A stretch of 64,000 nt of DNA from Rhizobium sp. CIAT894 (GTDB lineage Bacteria > Pseudomonadota > Alphaproteobacteria > Rhizobiales > Rhizobiaceae). The stretch is taken from contig NZ_CP020947.1 of assembly GCF_000172795.2 (NCBI RefSeq), positions 2,855,001 through 2,919,000 of the forward strand. Reading direction: 5' to 3'. The translations under genes were made by a program, and so were the position numbers. This document shows positions 17,649-26,219 of this stretch, piece after piece (positions within the stretch are counted from its first letter, which is position 1; each line of letters begins with the position of its first letter). The notes under the pieces are model-generated. The model did not search any database and was not told where the DNA came from. It was given only the letters and a program-made list of their open reading frames with translations.

Positions 17649-17702
17649 TAGCGCTATTCATGCCGGGAGCAAGGCCCAAGTTCACGAGAATATTCCGCGC
17701 TT

Positions 17703-19115
17703 TCAGCCATGGTGGAAAATCTTGCCGGGATTGAAGATATCGTCCGGATCGAGCGCCTGTTTCACCTGTCGCATCAGATCCACGGCGCCCCCGAGCTCCT
17801 GTTCCAGAAACGCCATCTTGCCTTGCCCGATCCCGTGTTCGCCAGTGCATGTCCCGTCCATGTCGAGCGCCCGCCGGTTGAGCCGCTGCACGAAGCTCTC
17901 GGCCATGGCGATGTCTTCCGCGCTTTTGTCGTCGAACAACAGCAGCACATGGAAGTTCCCGTCGCCGGCATGGCCGACGATCGGTCCCAGCAACCCGTGC
18001 TCCTCGATATCCGCCTGCGTTTGCGAAACACAATCGGCAAGCCTCGAGATCGGAACACACACATCGGTCGAAAGTGCGGCAAGCCCGGGCGCCAGCGCCC
18101 TTGCAGCCCAATAGGCATCGTGGCGTGCCTTCCAGAGCCTCGTCCGCTCCTCGGCGTTGGCGGTCCAGAGGAATTCGCCCCCGCCGCACTCCGCGGCGAT
18201 CTCGCCAAAGGCTGCCGATTGCAGCGGCACCGTCTCGTCGGTGCCGTGGAATTCGAGGAAGAGCGTTGGGCTTTCGGCGTAGGAAAGTTTGGAATAGGCA
18301 TTGCAAGCCCGCATCTGCACCGTATCGAGCAGCTCGATGCGCGCCACCGGAATGCCCATCTGGATCGTCATGATGACGGCATCGCAAGCGGCCTTGATGC
18401 TGGGAAAGGCGCAGGCCCCGCCGGCGATCTTCTGCGGGATCGCCTGCAGGCGCAGCGTCACCGAGGTCAGAACGCCAAGCGTGCCCTCGGCGCCGACGAA
18501 GAGCCGCGTCAGATCGTAGCCGGCCGAGGATTTGCGGGCACGCCGGGCGGTGCGGATCTCCTCGCCATTGGCCGTGACGGCGGTAACGGCAAGCACATTG
18601 TCCTTCATCGTCCCGTAGCGCACAGCATTGGTGCCGGAAGCCCGCGTCGAGGCCATGCCGCCGATCGAAGCATTGGCGCCGGGGTCGATCGGGAAGAACA
18701 GGCCGGTATCGCGCAGATGGATGTTCAGCGCCTCGCGCGTCACACCCGGCTCGACGGTGCAGTCGAGATCCTCGGGATTGACCTCGAGCACCCGGTTCAT
18801 GCGGCTGAAATCGATCGAAATACCACCATTGGCGGCATTGACCTGGCCCTCCAGCGAGGTGCCGACACCGAAGCCGATCACCGGCACCTTGTGGGCAGCA
18901 CAGACCTTGACCGCAGCCTTCACGTCCTCGGCGCCCTCGGCAAACAGCACGCCGTCCGGCAACTGCGGCGGGATGTAAGTGGTCGTGTGGGCATGCTGTT
19001 CACGGAAGGACTGACCGGTCTGGAAGCGCTCGCCGAAGCTCTGTTTGAGGATGCCGAGCACGGCTGATATCCCCGCCTCGTTGCGTATGCCGGCCTTCGC
19101 GTCCTTGAGCGCCAT
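17703..19115 (-). CDS. GlcD/D-lactate dehydrogenase-type FAD-linked oxidoreductase
   Basis: A 470-residue flavoprotein. The N-terminal PCMH/FAD-binding-4 domain (about residues 40-220) has PVIGFGVGTSLEGQ, FFPIDPGANASIGGMASTRASGTNAVRYG and FVGAEGTLGVLTSVTL. The C-terminal FAD-oxidase domain has VGHAGDGNFHVLL and GTCTGEHGIGQGK with metal/substrate histidines. The family oxidises D-lactate, glycolate or related 2-hydroxyacids and passes electrons to cytochrome c or quinone; the substrate here is unresolved. ATG at 19115 follows GGGAGATCAAAGGG and gives the usual N-terminus; the frame opens further upstream without family similarity. Confidence 0.9.
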   Translation of the reverse strand: MALKDAKAGIRNEAGISAVLGILKQSFGERFQTGQSFREQHAHTTTYIPPQLPDGVLFAEGAEDVKAAVKVCAAHKVPVIGFGVGTSLEGQVNAANGGISIDFSRMNRVLEVNPEDLDCTVEPGVTREALNIHLRDTGLFFPIDPGANASIGGMASTRASGTNAVRYGTMKDNVLAVTAVTANGEEIRTARRARKSSAGYDLTRLFVGAEGTLGVLTSVTLRLQAIPQKIAGGACAFPSIKAACDAVIMTIQMGIPVARIELLDTVQMRACNAYSKLSYAESPTLFLEFHGTDETVPLQSAAFGEIAAECGGGEFLWTANAEERTRLWKARHDAYWAARALAPGLAALSTDVCVPISRLADCVSQTQADIEEHGLLGPIVGHAGDGNFHVLLLFDDKSAEDIAMAESFVQRLNRRALDMDGTCTGEHGIGQGKMAFLEQELGGAVDLMRQVKQALDPDDIFNPGKIFHHG

Positions 19116-19244
19116 CCCTTTGATCTCCCTGCCATTCCGCAGAAACCATATCGTGTTTCGCTGGGTATGCGGCAAGTCAAAGCGGCTGTCCAGTTAAGAA
19201 TGGGGAAGATTTCATTCCCCTTTTGTTATACGCCGATGCGTCGT

Positions 19245-19349
19245 CTAAAGCGCCTCGCACTAAACTTGATTCATGCGACGCGCTTTAGCTCTTTGTTTTT
19301 ATGCATGTCGTTATCCCGGAACCGCTGCACACTTCCGGGCGACATGCAT
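19245..19349. repeat. intergenic palindrome pair abutting the aldo/keto reductase stop codon
   Basis: CTAAAGCGCCTCGCA (19245-19259) pairs with TGCGACGCGCTTTAG (19274-19288) with one mismatch. ATGCATGTCG (19311-19320) pairs with CGACATGCAT (19340-19349), with inner CCCGGAA/TTCCGGG arms. The right arm ends on the first base of the leftward stop codon (19349-19351). A degenerate relative is at 51951-52050. Confidence 0.75.
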
Positions 19350-20383
19350 TAGACGATCGGTGGATTGAGCCGCGCAAAACCTTCCTGCCGCCGATAGGGG
19401 AAATAGGGATAGGGAGCCGTCACGGCGCTGACGGCGTCGAGCCTCTCGATCTCATCCTTCGACAGGCCCCAGCCGACCGCGCCGAGGTTCTGCCTGAGCT
19501 GCTCCTCGTTGCGGGCGCCGATGATGACGCTCGACACCGTCGGGCGGTTAAGCAGCCAGTTGATGGCGATCTGCGGCACCGTCCGGCCGGTCTCGGCTGC
19601 GATGGCGTCCAGCACCTCGACAATGTCGAACAGCTTCTCATCGTCGACAGGCGGGCCATATTGCGCCGTTTCGTGCAACCGGCTCGCCTCAGGCAGCGGC
19701 TGGCCACGGCGGATCTTGCCGGTCAGCCGTCCCCAGGCAAGCGGGCTCCAGACGAGCGCACCCACACCCTGGTCGGCGCCAAGCGGCATCAGCTCCCATT
19801 CGTAATCGCGCCCCGCCAGCGAATAATAGACCTGATGGGCGACATAACGCGGGTGGCCATGGCGCTCGGCCGCGGCCAACGACTTCATCAGCTCCCAGCC
19901 GGCAAAATTGGAAACGCCGGTATAGCGGATCTTGCCCGCCGCAACGAGCCCGTCGAGCGTCGACAGCACTTCGTCCACCGGCGTCGAGGCATCGAAAGCG
20001 TGAAGCTGCAGAAGGTCGATATAGTCGGTCCCCAGCCGGCGCAAGGCAGCCTCGACGGCGCGGATCAGCCGCGCCCGCGACGTTCCCCAGTCCTGCGGCC
20101 CCTCGCCCATCGGCAGCGCCGTCTTCGTCGAGATCAGCACGTCACCGCGACGGCCGCGGATCGCCTGACCGAGCACTTCTTCGGACGCGCCGCCGGAATA
20201 GACGTCGGCCGTGTCGAACAGATTGACGCCCGCTTCAAGACAGATGTCAACCAGCCGCCGCGCCTCTTCGGCATCGGTATTGCCCCAGGCGCCGAACAGC
20301 GGGCCACTGCCGCCGAATGTGCCGGCGCCGAAACTTAAAGCCGGCACCCTGAGGCCGGATGCGCCGAGATTTCTGTATTCCAT
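19349..20383 (-). CDS. aldo/keto reductase
   Basis: A 344-residue NADPH-dependent TIM-barrel oxidoreductase. The catalytic tetrad is visible: Asp and Tyr in NLFDTADVYSGGASE, Lys in LISTKTAL, His in LLQLHAFD. The coenzyme-binding end has SSVIIGARNEEQLRQNLGAVGW. Length and pattern fit the YghZ/YajO-like group of AKRs. It is divergent from a LysR regulator that probably controls it. Substrate unknown; a carbonyl or aldehyde detoxification role is only a guess. Confidence 0.92.
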   Translation of the reverse strand: MEYRNLGASGLRVPALSFGAGTFGGSGPLFGAWGNTDAEEARRLVDICLEAGVNLFDTADVYSGGASEEVLGQAIRGRRGDVLISTKTALPMGEGPQDWGTSRARLIRAVEAALRRLGTDYIDLLQLHAFDASTPVDEVLSTLDGLVAAGKIRYTGVSNFAGWELMKSLAAAERHGHPRYVAHQVYYSLAGRDYEWELMPLGADQGVGALVWSPLAWGRLTGKIRRGQPLPEASRLHETAQYGPPVDDEKLFDIVEVLDAIAAETGRTVPQIAINWLLNRPTVSSVIIGARNEEQLRQNLGAVGWGLSKDEIERLDAVSAVTAPYPYFPYRRQEGFARLNPPIV

Positions 20384-20421
20384 GGATCTGTCTCCTTCGA
20401 TTTCCCATGAGATAGACGTTG

Positions 20422-20462
20422 GTCACTTGGTGATATAGATTGCCTGCCGGCATTTCATCTAT
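20422..20462. promoter_or_regulatory. candidate LysR operator between the AKR and lysR genes
   Basis: TCAC-ttg-GTGA (20422-20432) and ATAGAT-N16-ATCTAT (20435-20462) are two inverted repeats in the 93-bp divergent intergenic region. LysR regulators usually bind such dyads beside their own gene; no binding evidence is available. Confidence 0.4.
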
Positions 20463-20476
20463 GACTTGAATTCATC

Positions 20477-21379
20477 ATGGGCCGTCAGGACATCAACCGC
20501 TCCGGCGAAATGGAAGTTTTCGTCAGCGTCGTCGAGCGCGGCGGCTTTTCGGCTGCCGCAAGCAGCCGGCGCATGACACCGTCGGCCGTCAGCAAACTCG
20601 TCGCCCGGCTGGAGGCGCGCCTCGGCGCCCGCCTCGTCAACCGCTCGACCCGAAAGCTGCAACTGACACCGGAGGGCTGCGCTTTCTATGAGCGCGCCAT
20701 CGCCATCCTGGCCGATATCGCCGAGGCCGAGCACCAGGCCTCGACGGGCGAAGAAACCGCCGGCCGCATCCGCATCAACACCAGCGGCTCCTTCGGCAAT
20801 CATGTGCTCGCGCCGCTCGTGCCGGCCTTCATGGCGCTTCATCCCGCCGTGACGCTGGATATTTCTCATACCGACAGGATCGTCGATCTCATGGAGGAGC
20901 GTGCAGACGTCGCGATCCGCACCGGCCCGTTGAAAAGTTCCAGCCTGATCGCCCGCAAGCTCGGCGCCACCGGCAAGATCATCGTCGCGTCGCCGGATTA
21001 CCTCAAGCGTCAAGGCGAACCGCGCACGGTCACCGATCTCCGCCGCCATTGCCGCATCGGTTTTTCCTATGCCCGCGCCGTCGAGGGCTGGCCGCTGCGC
21101 GAGGACGGCGAAACGGTAACGCTTCCGATCACCCCTGGCATCCAGGTCGGAGATGGCGAAGCCATGCGGCATCTCGCACTATCCGGCGCCGGCCTTGCTC
21201 GCCTTGCCGCCTTCACGGTGCGCGCCGACATCAATGCCGGCCGCCTCGTGCCGGTGCTCGAAGCGGCCAATCCCGGCGATATCGAGGAATTCTATGCCCT
21301 CTATATGGGCCAGGGCGGCCCGCTGCCGGCGCGCCTGCGCGCCCTGCTCGATTTTCTCGCCGGCCATGTGCACCTATAA
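20477..21379 (+). CDS. LysR-family transcriptional regulator
   Basis: A 300-residue LysR protein: winged helix-turn-helix at about residues 10-70 (VFVSVVERGGFSAAASSRRMTPSAVSKLVARLEARLGARLVNR), then the periplasmic-binding-protein-like effector domain (ISHTDRIVDLMEERADVAIRTG, about residue 130). The latter pattern belongs to the CrgA/AaeR-like group. ATG at 20477 or the internal ATG at residue 12 could start translation. It is divergent from the aldo/keto reductase, its likely target. Confidence 0.92.
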   Translation: MGRQDINRSGEMEVFVSVVERGGFSAAASSRRMTPSAVSKLVARLEARLGARLVNRSTRKLQLTPEGCAFYERAIAILADIAEAEHQASTGEETAGRIRINTSGSFGNHVLAPLVPAFMALHPAVTLDISHTDRIVDLMEERADVAIRTGPLKSSSLIARKLGATGKIIVASPDYLKRQGEPRTVTDLRRHCRIGFSYARAVEGWPLREDGETVTLPITPGIQVGDGEAMRHLALSGAGLARLAAFTVRADINAGRLVPVLEAANPGDIEEFYALYMGQGGPLPARLRALLDFLAGHVHL

Positions 21380-21589
21380 TACATACAATGACTTAAAGCG
21401 GCCTGATGAATCAGTTTCGCATGCCCGGGCGGCGAGAAACCGGATTTCGCAATTGACCCCGCGCCTCGCGTCCACCTATATCGAACCCGCACCGGCCGCT
21501 CCTTGCAGCCGGCCTCTCGTCGTCATGCCGGAGCTTCCTCCCATCTTCAGCCTTAGAGCCTGGCACCGGCCAGGAAAGGTACGGGGATC

Positions 21590-22684
21590 ATGTCATTCAG
21601 CGACACCAGCCGCCTGCTGCGCGATACCGGCCTGCCGAAATGGGCGTTGCTGCTGGCGCTTTCGACCGCTCTCGTCATCTTCCTCGAACTCTTCGCCCTG
21701 CCCGCCTCGCTGTTGATCGGACCGATGGCTGCGGCCATCCTGCTGGCGCTGACCGTCGGCAAGGGAAAACTTCGCATTCCCGCCTCGCCGCTGCAGTTCG
21801 CCCAGGTTCTCGTCGGCCTGATGATGGCGCGCACAATCACTCCCGACATTCTCGCCACCATGGCGAAGGACGCACCGCTTTTCCTGCTGTTCATCTTCTC
21901 GGTCATCGCCATTGCCACCGGCCTCGGCTGGCTCCTGACACGCTGGCAGGTGCTGCCGGGGACGACCGCCGTCTGGGGCTCGTCACCGGGCGGCGCTTCC
22001 GCCATGGTCATCATGTCGGAAGCCTATGGCGCCGATGCCCGCCTCGTCGCCTTCATGCAATATCTGCGTGTCGTCTTCGTCGCCGTCGGCGCCTCGGTAA
22101 TCTCGCGCCTGTGGGCGGCGGCCGACGGCGCCGAGCCGCCGCCGCTCATCCTCTTCCCCGAAGTCGACTGGCCGGCCCTTGCGGCGACGATGGCTTTTGC
22201 AGCCATTTGTGCCTATGGCGTGCGCCGCCTGCGCATCCAGGGCGGCACGATCATCGTACCGCTCTTCCTCGGCGCCTTCCTGCAGGGTATCGGCCTTTTG
22301 AAGATAGAGTTGCCGATGTGGCTGCTCGCCATCGCCTATGCGCTCGTCGGCTGGAGCATCGGCCTGCGTTTCACCCGTTCGATCCTTGAGCATGTGGCGC
22401 GTGCCCTGCCGAGAGTGTCGGCTTGCATCATATTGCTGATGGCGCTTTGCGGCGGCATGGCGGCCGCCCTTCACATCTTCGCCGGCATCGATCCGCTGAC
22501 GGCCTATCTCGCCACCAGCCCCGGTGGTGCCGATTCCGTCGCCATCATCGCCACCGCGAGCGATGTCGACGTGCCCTTCGTCATGGCGATGCAGACCGGC
22601 CGCTTTCTTGTCATTCTGATGATCGGCCCGACGCTCGCCCGCTTCATCGCCCGCCGCTCCGGTCTTGCGGAAAATCCCGTCTGA
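21590..22684 (+). CDS. AbrB-family (AbrB_dup) membrane protein
   Basis: A 364-residue integral membrane protein with about ten hydrophobic segments in two homologous halves. Each half holds a similar motif (WGSSPGGASAMVIMSEAYGADARLVAFMQYLR and ATSPGGADSVAIIATASDVDVPFVMAMQTGR), the mark of the AbrB duplicated-domain family, once annotated as 'ammonia monooxygenase'. These proteins are not enzymes of ammonia oxidation; transport or regulatory roles are proposed. The 3' end overlaps the convergent AraC gene by 41 bp. Confidence 0.85.
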   Translation: MSFSDTSRLLRDTGLPKWALLLALSTALVIFLELFALPASLLIGPMAAAILLALTVGKGKLRIPASPLQFAQVLVGLMMARTITPDILATMAKDAPLFLLFIFSVIAIATGLGWLLTRWQVLPGTTAVWGSSPGGASAMVIMSEAYGADARLVAFMQYLRVVFVAVGASVISRLWAAADGAEPPPLILFPEVDWPALAATMAFAAICAYGVRRLRIQGGTIIVPLFLGAFLQGIGLLKIELPMWLLAIAYALVGWSIGLRFTRSILEHVARALPRVSACIILLMALCGGMAAALHIFAGIDPLTAYLATSPGGADSVAIIATASDVDVPFVMAMQTGRFLVILMIGPTLARFIARRSGLAENPV

Positions 22685-23531
22685 GCGTGACCCATTGGCC
22701 GGGCGTCATGCCATAAGCCTTCTTGAAATGCCGATTGAGATGGCTCTGGTCGGCAAAGCCGGTGGCCGCTGCCGCGTCCGATATCCCCTCGCCCGCGCCG
22801 ATCATCGTGCGTGCCCGCTGCAGCCGCCGCATCAGCAGGTAGCGATGCGGACTGGTGGCGAAGGCCGCCCGGAAATGCCGCGACAGTGCGAAACGGTCGA
22901 GCCCGGTCACCGCTTCGAGCTCCATCGAACGCACTGCTCGGGTCGCATGCGCCTCGAGATAATCCCGTGCCGCCCGCGCCTGGCGCCAGGCCACAGTCCC
23001 GAGCGGCCGGCGCGGCGCACGCGCATGCCGGGACAGCCCATTTGTTATCCGCGACAGGAAATCGTCGACGAACAGCTCGTCCAGCTCGCGGTCGAGTTCG
23101 CCGAGCGCCGCCAGCAGCACACTCGCCAGTGCGGAATCGCCGATGACGGGTTCGTCGACGAAAGGCAGGCCGAGCCCATCCGCCTCCAGGCATTCGAGAA
23201 GCAGCGACGGCTCCAGGTAGAGCATGCGGTATTGCAGCCCGTCCTCGGTACCCGCCCCGCCGTCATGCTCCTCGTCGGGATGCAGCACGATCACCTGCCC
23301 CGGCAGGCTGAAGCGCTGTTCGCCGCGATAGCGGAAGGTCTGCACGCCTTTCAGCGTCACACCAAGCGCATAGGTGTCGTGCCGGTGCGGTTCGAAGGCA
23401 TTGCCTGAAAACTGCGCCTCGATGCGCTCGATGCCGGGAAAGGCAGGCGCGGCCAGTATGGCGTTGCCGGAGGATCCCGCGCACAAACGTTCAAGACCTC
23501 CGAAGGCCTGCGGATGTAGATCCTGGCTCAA
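22644..23531 (-). CDS. AraC-family transcriptional regulator
   Basis: A 295-residue regulator with an N-terminal cupin-like sensing domain (HRHDTYALGVTLKGVQTFRYRG and PGQVIVLHPDEEHDGG) and a C-terminal double helix-turn-helix (about residues 190-285; TGLDRFALSRHFRAAFATSPHRYLLMRRLQRA and ISDAAAATGFADQSHLNRHFKKAYG). TTG at 23531 is proposed as start because it gives MSQDLHPQAFGGLERL and leaves room for the divergent DUF2000 promoter. The frame stays open to 23672, which would overlap that gene. The DUF2000 gene is a possible target. Confidence 0.85.
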   Translation of the reverse strand: MSQDLHPQAFGGLERLCAGSSGNAILAAPAFPGIERIEAQFSGNAFEPHRHDTYALGVTLKGVQTFRYRGEQRFSLPGQVIVLHPDEEHDGGAGTEDGLQYRMLYLEPSLLLECLEADGLGLPFVDEPVIGDSALASVLLAALGELDRELDELFVDDFLSRITNGLSRHARAPRRPLGTVAWRQARAARDYLEAHATRAVRSMELEAVTGLDRFALSRHFRAAFATSPHRYLLMRRLQRARTMIGAGEGISDAAAATGFADQSHLNRHFKKAYGMTPGQWVTLRRDFPQDRSGGR

Positions 23532-23570
23532 CGCGCCCGATACTCCGATAGCTAGATGAAGGAACGTCTG

Positions 23571-23978
23571 ATGTTTGATACCAAAATTGCCGTCGTCCTG
23601 CGAAACAATCTTGCCGGCTGGCAGAAACTGAACGTCACCGCCTTCCTGATGACCGGCGTTGCCGGCGGACACCCCGAAATCATCGGAGAGCCCTACAAGG
23701 ACCGTGCCGGAAACCTCTACAATCCGCTATCGATCCAGCCGATCATCGTGCTCTCGGCCGATGAGGCGACGATGTCGGCCATCCACCGCCGCGCGCTGGA
23801 GCGCGATGTCACTCCTTCTCTTTTCATCGAGGAGATGTTTGCGACCGGTCACGATGCGGCCAACCGCGCCGTGTTCGCCGAATTCGCACCCGACGACGCC
23901 AAGGTGGTGGGCATCGCGTTGCGCGCCGAAAAGAAAATCGTCGACAAGATCACCAAGGGCGCGACGATGCAGCACTGA
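23571..23978 (+). CDS. DUF2000 family protein
   Basis: A 135-residue protein beginning MFDTKIAVVLRNNLAGWQKLNVTAFLMTGV, the pattern of DUF2000 (a peptidyl-tRNA hydrolase 2-like fold). ATG at 23571 follows AAGGAA at good spacing. No signal peptide or membrane segment. It is divergent from an AraC regulator, which may control it. Function unknown. Confidence 0.82.
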   Translation: MFDTKIAVVLRNNLAGWQKLNVTAFLMTGVAGGHPEIIGEPYKDRAGNLYNPLSIQPIIVLSADEATMSAIHRRALERDVTPSLFIEEMFATGHDAANRAVFAEFAPDDAKVVGIALRAEKKIVDKITKGATMQH

Positions 23979-23981
23979 CGA

Positions 23982-24008
23982 GAAAGGCCGGGAGCGACCC
24001 GGCCTTTC
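23982..24008. terminator. shared hairpin between convergent genes
   Basis: Perfect 11-bp stem GAAAGGCCGGG (23982-23992) / CCCGGCCTTTC (23998-24008) with loop AGCGA, between the ends of the DUF2000 and OmpA-family genes. There is only a short T tract on each side, so it may serve as a weak bidirectional terminator. Confidence 0.6.
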
Positions 24009-24029
24009 CCAAAGGAGCATGAGCCGGAC

Positions 24030-24695
24030 TCAGCCCTGGGTGATCGGCGCGATCTGGATTTCGACGCGGCGGTTCTGGGCGCGGCCGGCCTCGCTCGCGT
24101 TGGATGCAACCGGCTGGGACGGACCGAAGCCGACAGCGGAGACGCGGCGCTGATCGATGCCTTGGCCGCCGAGATAATCGGCAACCGAAAGCGCGCGGCG
24201 CTGCGACAGATCCTGATTATGCTGCAGGCTGCCGGTCGAATCCGTATGACCGTTGACGTCGATCAGCGTGCGATTGAATTTGCGCAGCACGATCGCCACC
24301 GAATTCAGCGTCGGATAGAAGCCCGGCTTCACCGCGTCCTGGTCGACGTCGAAGGTGATGTTCGACGGCATGTTGAGAATGATGTTGTCGCCGTTGCGGG
24401 TCACCGAAATGCCGGTGCCTTGAAGCTGGGCGCGAAGCTCGGATTCCTGCTGGTCCATGTAATTGCCGATCGCGCCGCCGGCGAGAGCGCCGACGCCGGC
24501 GCCGATCAGCGCTGCGTTACGCTTGCCGTGGCCGCCGCCGCCGACGGCCACGCCGACGAGAGCGCCGCCGATCGCGCCAAGTGCTGCGCCACCCGCCGTA
24601 TTGGAAACCTTCTGCTCGCCGGTATAGGGATCGGTCGTCGTGCAGGCGCTGAGATAACTTGCTGCAACAGCCAGAAGTAGGAATTTCTTGATCAT
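24030..24695 (-). CDS. OmpA-family lipoprotein with glycine-zipper segment
   Basis: A 221-residue lipoprotein of the YiaD type. The lipobox YLSAC places the lipidated cysteine at about residue 18. A glycine-zipper region (about 33-82; GGAALGAIGGALVGVAVGGG) follows. The C-terminal OmpA domain (about 110-215; LIDVNGHTDSTGSLQHNQDLSQRRA and GFGPSQPVASNASEAGRAQNRRVEI) binds peptidoglycan. It probably links outer membrane to cell wall. It stands alone and shares a terminator hairpin with the convergent DUF2000 gene. Confidence 0.92.
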   Translation of the reverse strand: MIKKFLLLAVAASYLSACTTTDPYTGEQKVSNTAGGAALGAIGGALVGVAVGGGGHGKRNAALIGAGVGALAGGAIGNYMDQQESELRAQLQGTGISVTRNGDNIILNMPSNITFDVDQDAVKPGFYPTLNSVAIVLRKFNRTLIDVNGHTDSTGSLQHNQDLSQRRALSVADYLGGQGIDQRRVSAVGFGPSQPVASNASEAGRAQNRRVEIQIAPITQG

Positions 24696-24877
24696 GGACA
24701 GGACGGTCTCCGTTCAAAACTGATGCGAGCAAATGGCAAGGATTGCGGCAAGAAAATGAAGATGTTCCCTTGATAGGGGAATTTCAGGCGCCGAAACAGC
24801 CGCCATGTTGCGGGAATGCGCTGATATCACCAGTTTTAGCAACTGGGCAGGCCTCATGGGCAGCAGGCAACGATAAG

Positions 24878-24922
24878 CCCTCATGGTGAGGAGGCCCAAG
24901 GGGCCGTCTCGAACCACGAGGG
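24878..24922. repeat. short intergenic palindrome (Rhizobiales-type 'CCTCAT...GAGG' element)
   Basis: CCCTCATGGT (24878-24887) pairs imperfectly with ACCACGAGGG (24913-24922), with an inner GGCCC/GGGCC stem. It lies just after the flagellin gene and before the OmpA-family gene's start. I recall similar elements in many Rhizobiales genomes; this was not checked. Confidence 0.55.
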
Positions 24923-24942
24923 CGGATGGTTATGATCAGCTC

Positions 24943-25941
24943 TTAGAAATTCTGGAACAGCTGCCTGACCGTGTCGTAGGTTGCATTGGCGATATTGAGC
25001 GATTGCAGCCCGAGCTGCTGCTGCGTCTGCAATGCCTTGAGCCTACTCGATTCTTCCTCCATGTCGGCATCGACGAGCCGGCCGATGCCAGCGGTGTTGT
25101 TGTCGTGCAGCTTGGTGGCGAAGTCGTTCTGCAGGTTGATGCGCTTTTCCAAAGCACCGAAAGCCGAGCCGACTGTCGTCAGCTGCGACAGAGCGGCATC
25201 GACGACACTGATCATTTCGCTGACCTGTCCTTGCGTCGTGGTGGACGAAAGCGAGATCACCACTTGTCCCGTGGTGGTGCCGTTTTTGCTCGTCATCAGC
25301 ACGTAGTTCTGCGAGACGCCGAGTTCGGTGGCAAAATGGTCCGATGTCAGCACGCCGTATTCGCCCGTACCGGTGGCGCGATCGTCGATCAGGTAACGCG
25401 CATCCTTGGAGGTGGTGGACCCCACAGGCGTGTTGTCGATATGGTAGCTCAGCATGCCCACGGACACCGTACCGTCGGCGTTACGGATGAAGGAGGCCGG
25501 GATTTGGCGCGGCTGCGTCGGTGTCGCGTCGTTGTTGAGGACCACCCAATTGTCGCTGTTGAAGGTCGCCGACTCCGAAACGCTGCGCAACCGCTCCTGC
25601 AACTGCTTGAGCTCTTCGTTGATCTTGTCCTTGTCCACCCCGTCTTCACTCGCGGCCACCAGCTTGGCCTTGATCTCCGAGACGACGTCGATGACGTTCT
25701 GGACGCCTGTATAGGCCGTGCCCATCGTGGCGGCTGCCATGCCGAGTGCATCCTGTACCGCGGAAATTGCCTTGTTGTCGGTACGCGCGGTGGTGGCGAC
25801 CGACCAATAGACTGCGTTGTCGCTGGCTTTGGCGACACGCTGGCCAGTCGTGACGTGGTTCTGGGTGACATCCATCTTCCGGTTGATATCGCGCAACACA
25901 TGGAGCGCCGCATCAACGGAGACGCGCTGGTAAATACTCAC
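24943..25941 (-). CDS. flagellin
   Basis: A 332-residue rhizobial-type flagellin. The N-terminal D0/D1 region has SIYQRVSVDAALHVLRDI, VTTGQRVAKASDNAVYWSVA and a conserved coil. The C-terminal D1/D0 region ends QQQLGLQSLNIANATYDTVRQLFQNF. The central domain is short. The start is a GTG at 25941 preceded by GGAG; the frame is open upstream but without similarity. No other flagellar genes are nearby, so this is an isolated filament gene outside the main cluster, as known for some Rhizobium flagellins. Probably a minor filament subunit. Confidence 0.93.
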   Translation of the reverse strand: MSIYQRVSVDAALHVLRDINRKMDVTQNHVTTGQRVAKASDNAVYWSVATTARTDNKAISAVQDALGMAAATMGTAYTGVQNVIDVVSEIKAKLVAASEDGVDKDKINEELKQLQERLRSVSESATFNSDNWVVLNNDATPTQPRQIPASFIRNADGTVSVGMLSYHIDNTPVGSTTSKDARYLIDDRATGTGEYGVLTSDHFATELGVSQNYVLMTSKNGTTTGQVVISLSSTTTQGQVSEMISVVDAALSQLTTVGSAFGALEKRINLQNDFATKLHDNNTAGIGRLVDADMEEESSRLKALQTQQQLGLQSLNIANATYDTVRQLFQNF

Positions 25942-26219
25942 GGGACTAAACTCCAAGACACAACAAACGCAAACTGAACAAGAAATGAACCGTCCGCGCA
26001 GACAATCATGTCCGGGGTCGCTGGATTTCCAGCGCATTGCGGCCCTCAAGAACGGCGAAGACCAGTCGGTTCCTGCGAACGATCATTGCCGTTTTATGCT
26101 TAATAAACGGCTAATCTTCAGAAGTAATTTAGCTTATTTCTCAAGCCTTCATAAACCATAGGAAACTAGGAAACGCCGCCAAACGGGCGTCTGGCGGCGT
26201 TACGAAATCGTATGAAAAT
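25942..26219. other. flagellin upstream region
   Basis: No gene seen in 278 bases. It holds the flagellin promoter region, including TTAA-N7-CTAA (26100-26114), one base from the CtrA consensus TTAA-N7-TTAA, and the efflux-pump terminator hairpin. Confidence 0.5.
26172..26201 (-). terminator. terminator-like hairpin after the RND pump gene
   Basis: Perfect 10-bp stem AACGCCGCCA (26172-26181) / TGGCGGCGTT (26192-26201), 18 bp beyond the stop of the leftward pump gene, followed on the minus strand by only three T residues. Confidence 0.6.

Noticed and set aside
21590..22684. Ammonia monooxygenase
   Set aside because: The duplicated AbrB membrane pattern is often misannotated this way; there are no copper-enzyme features.
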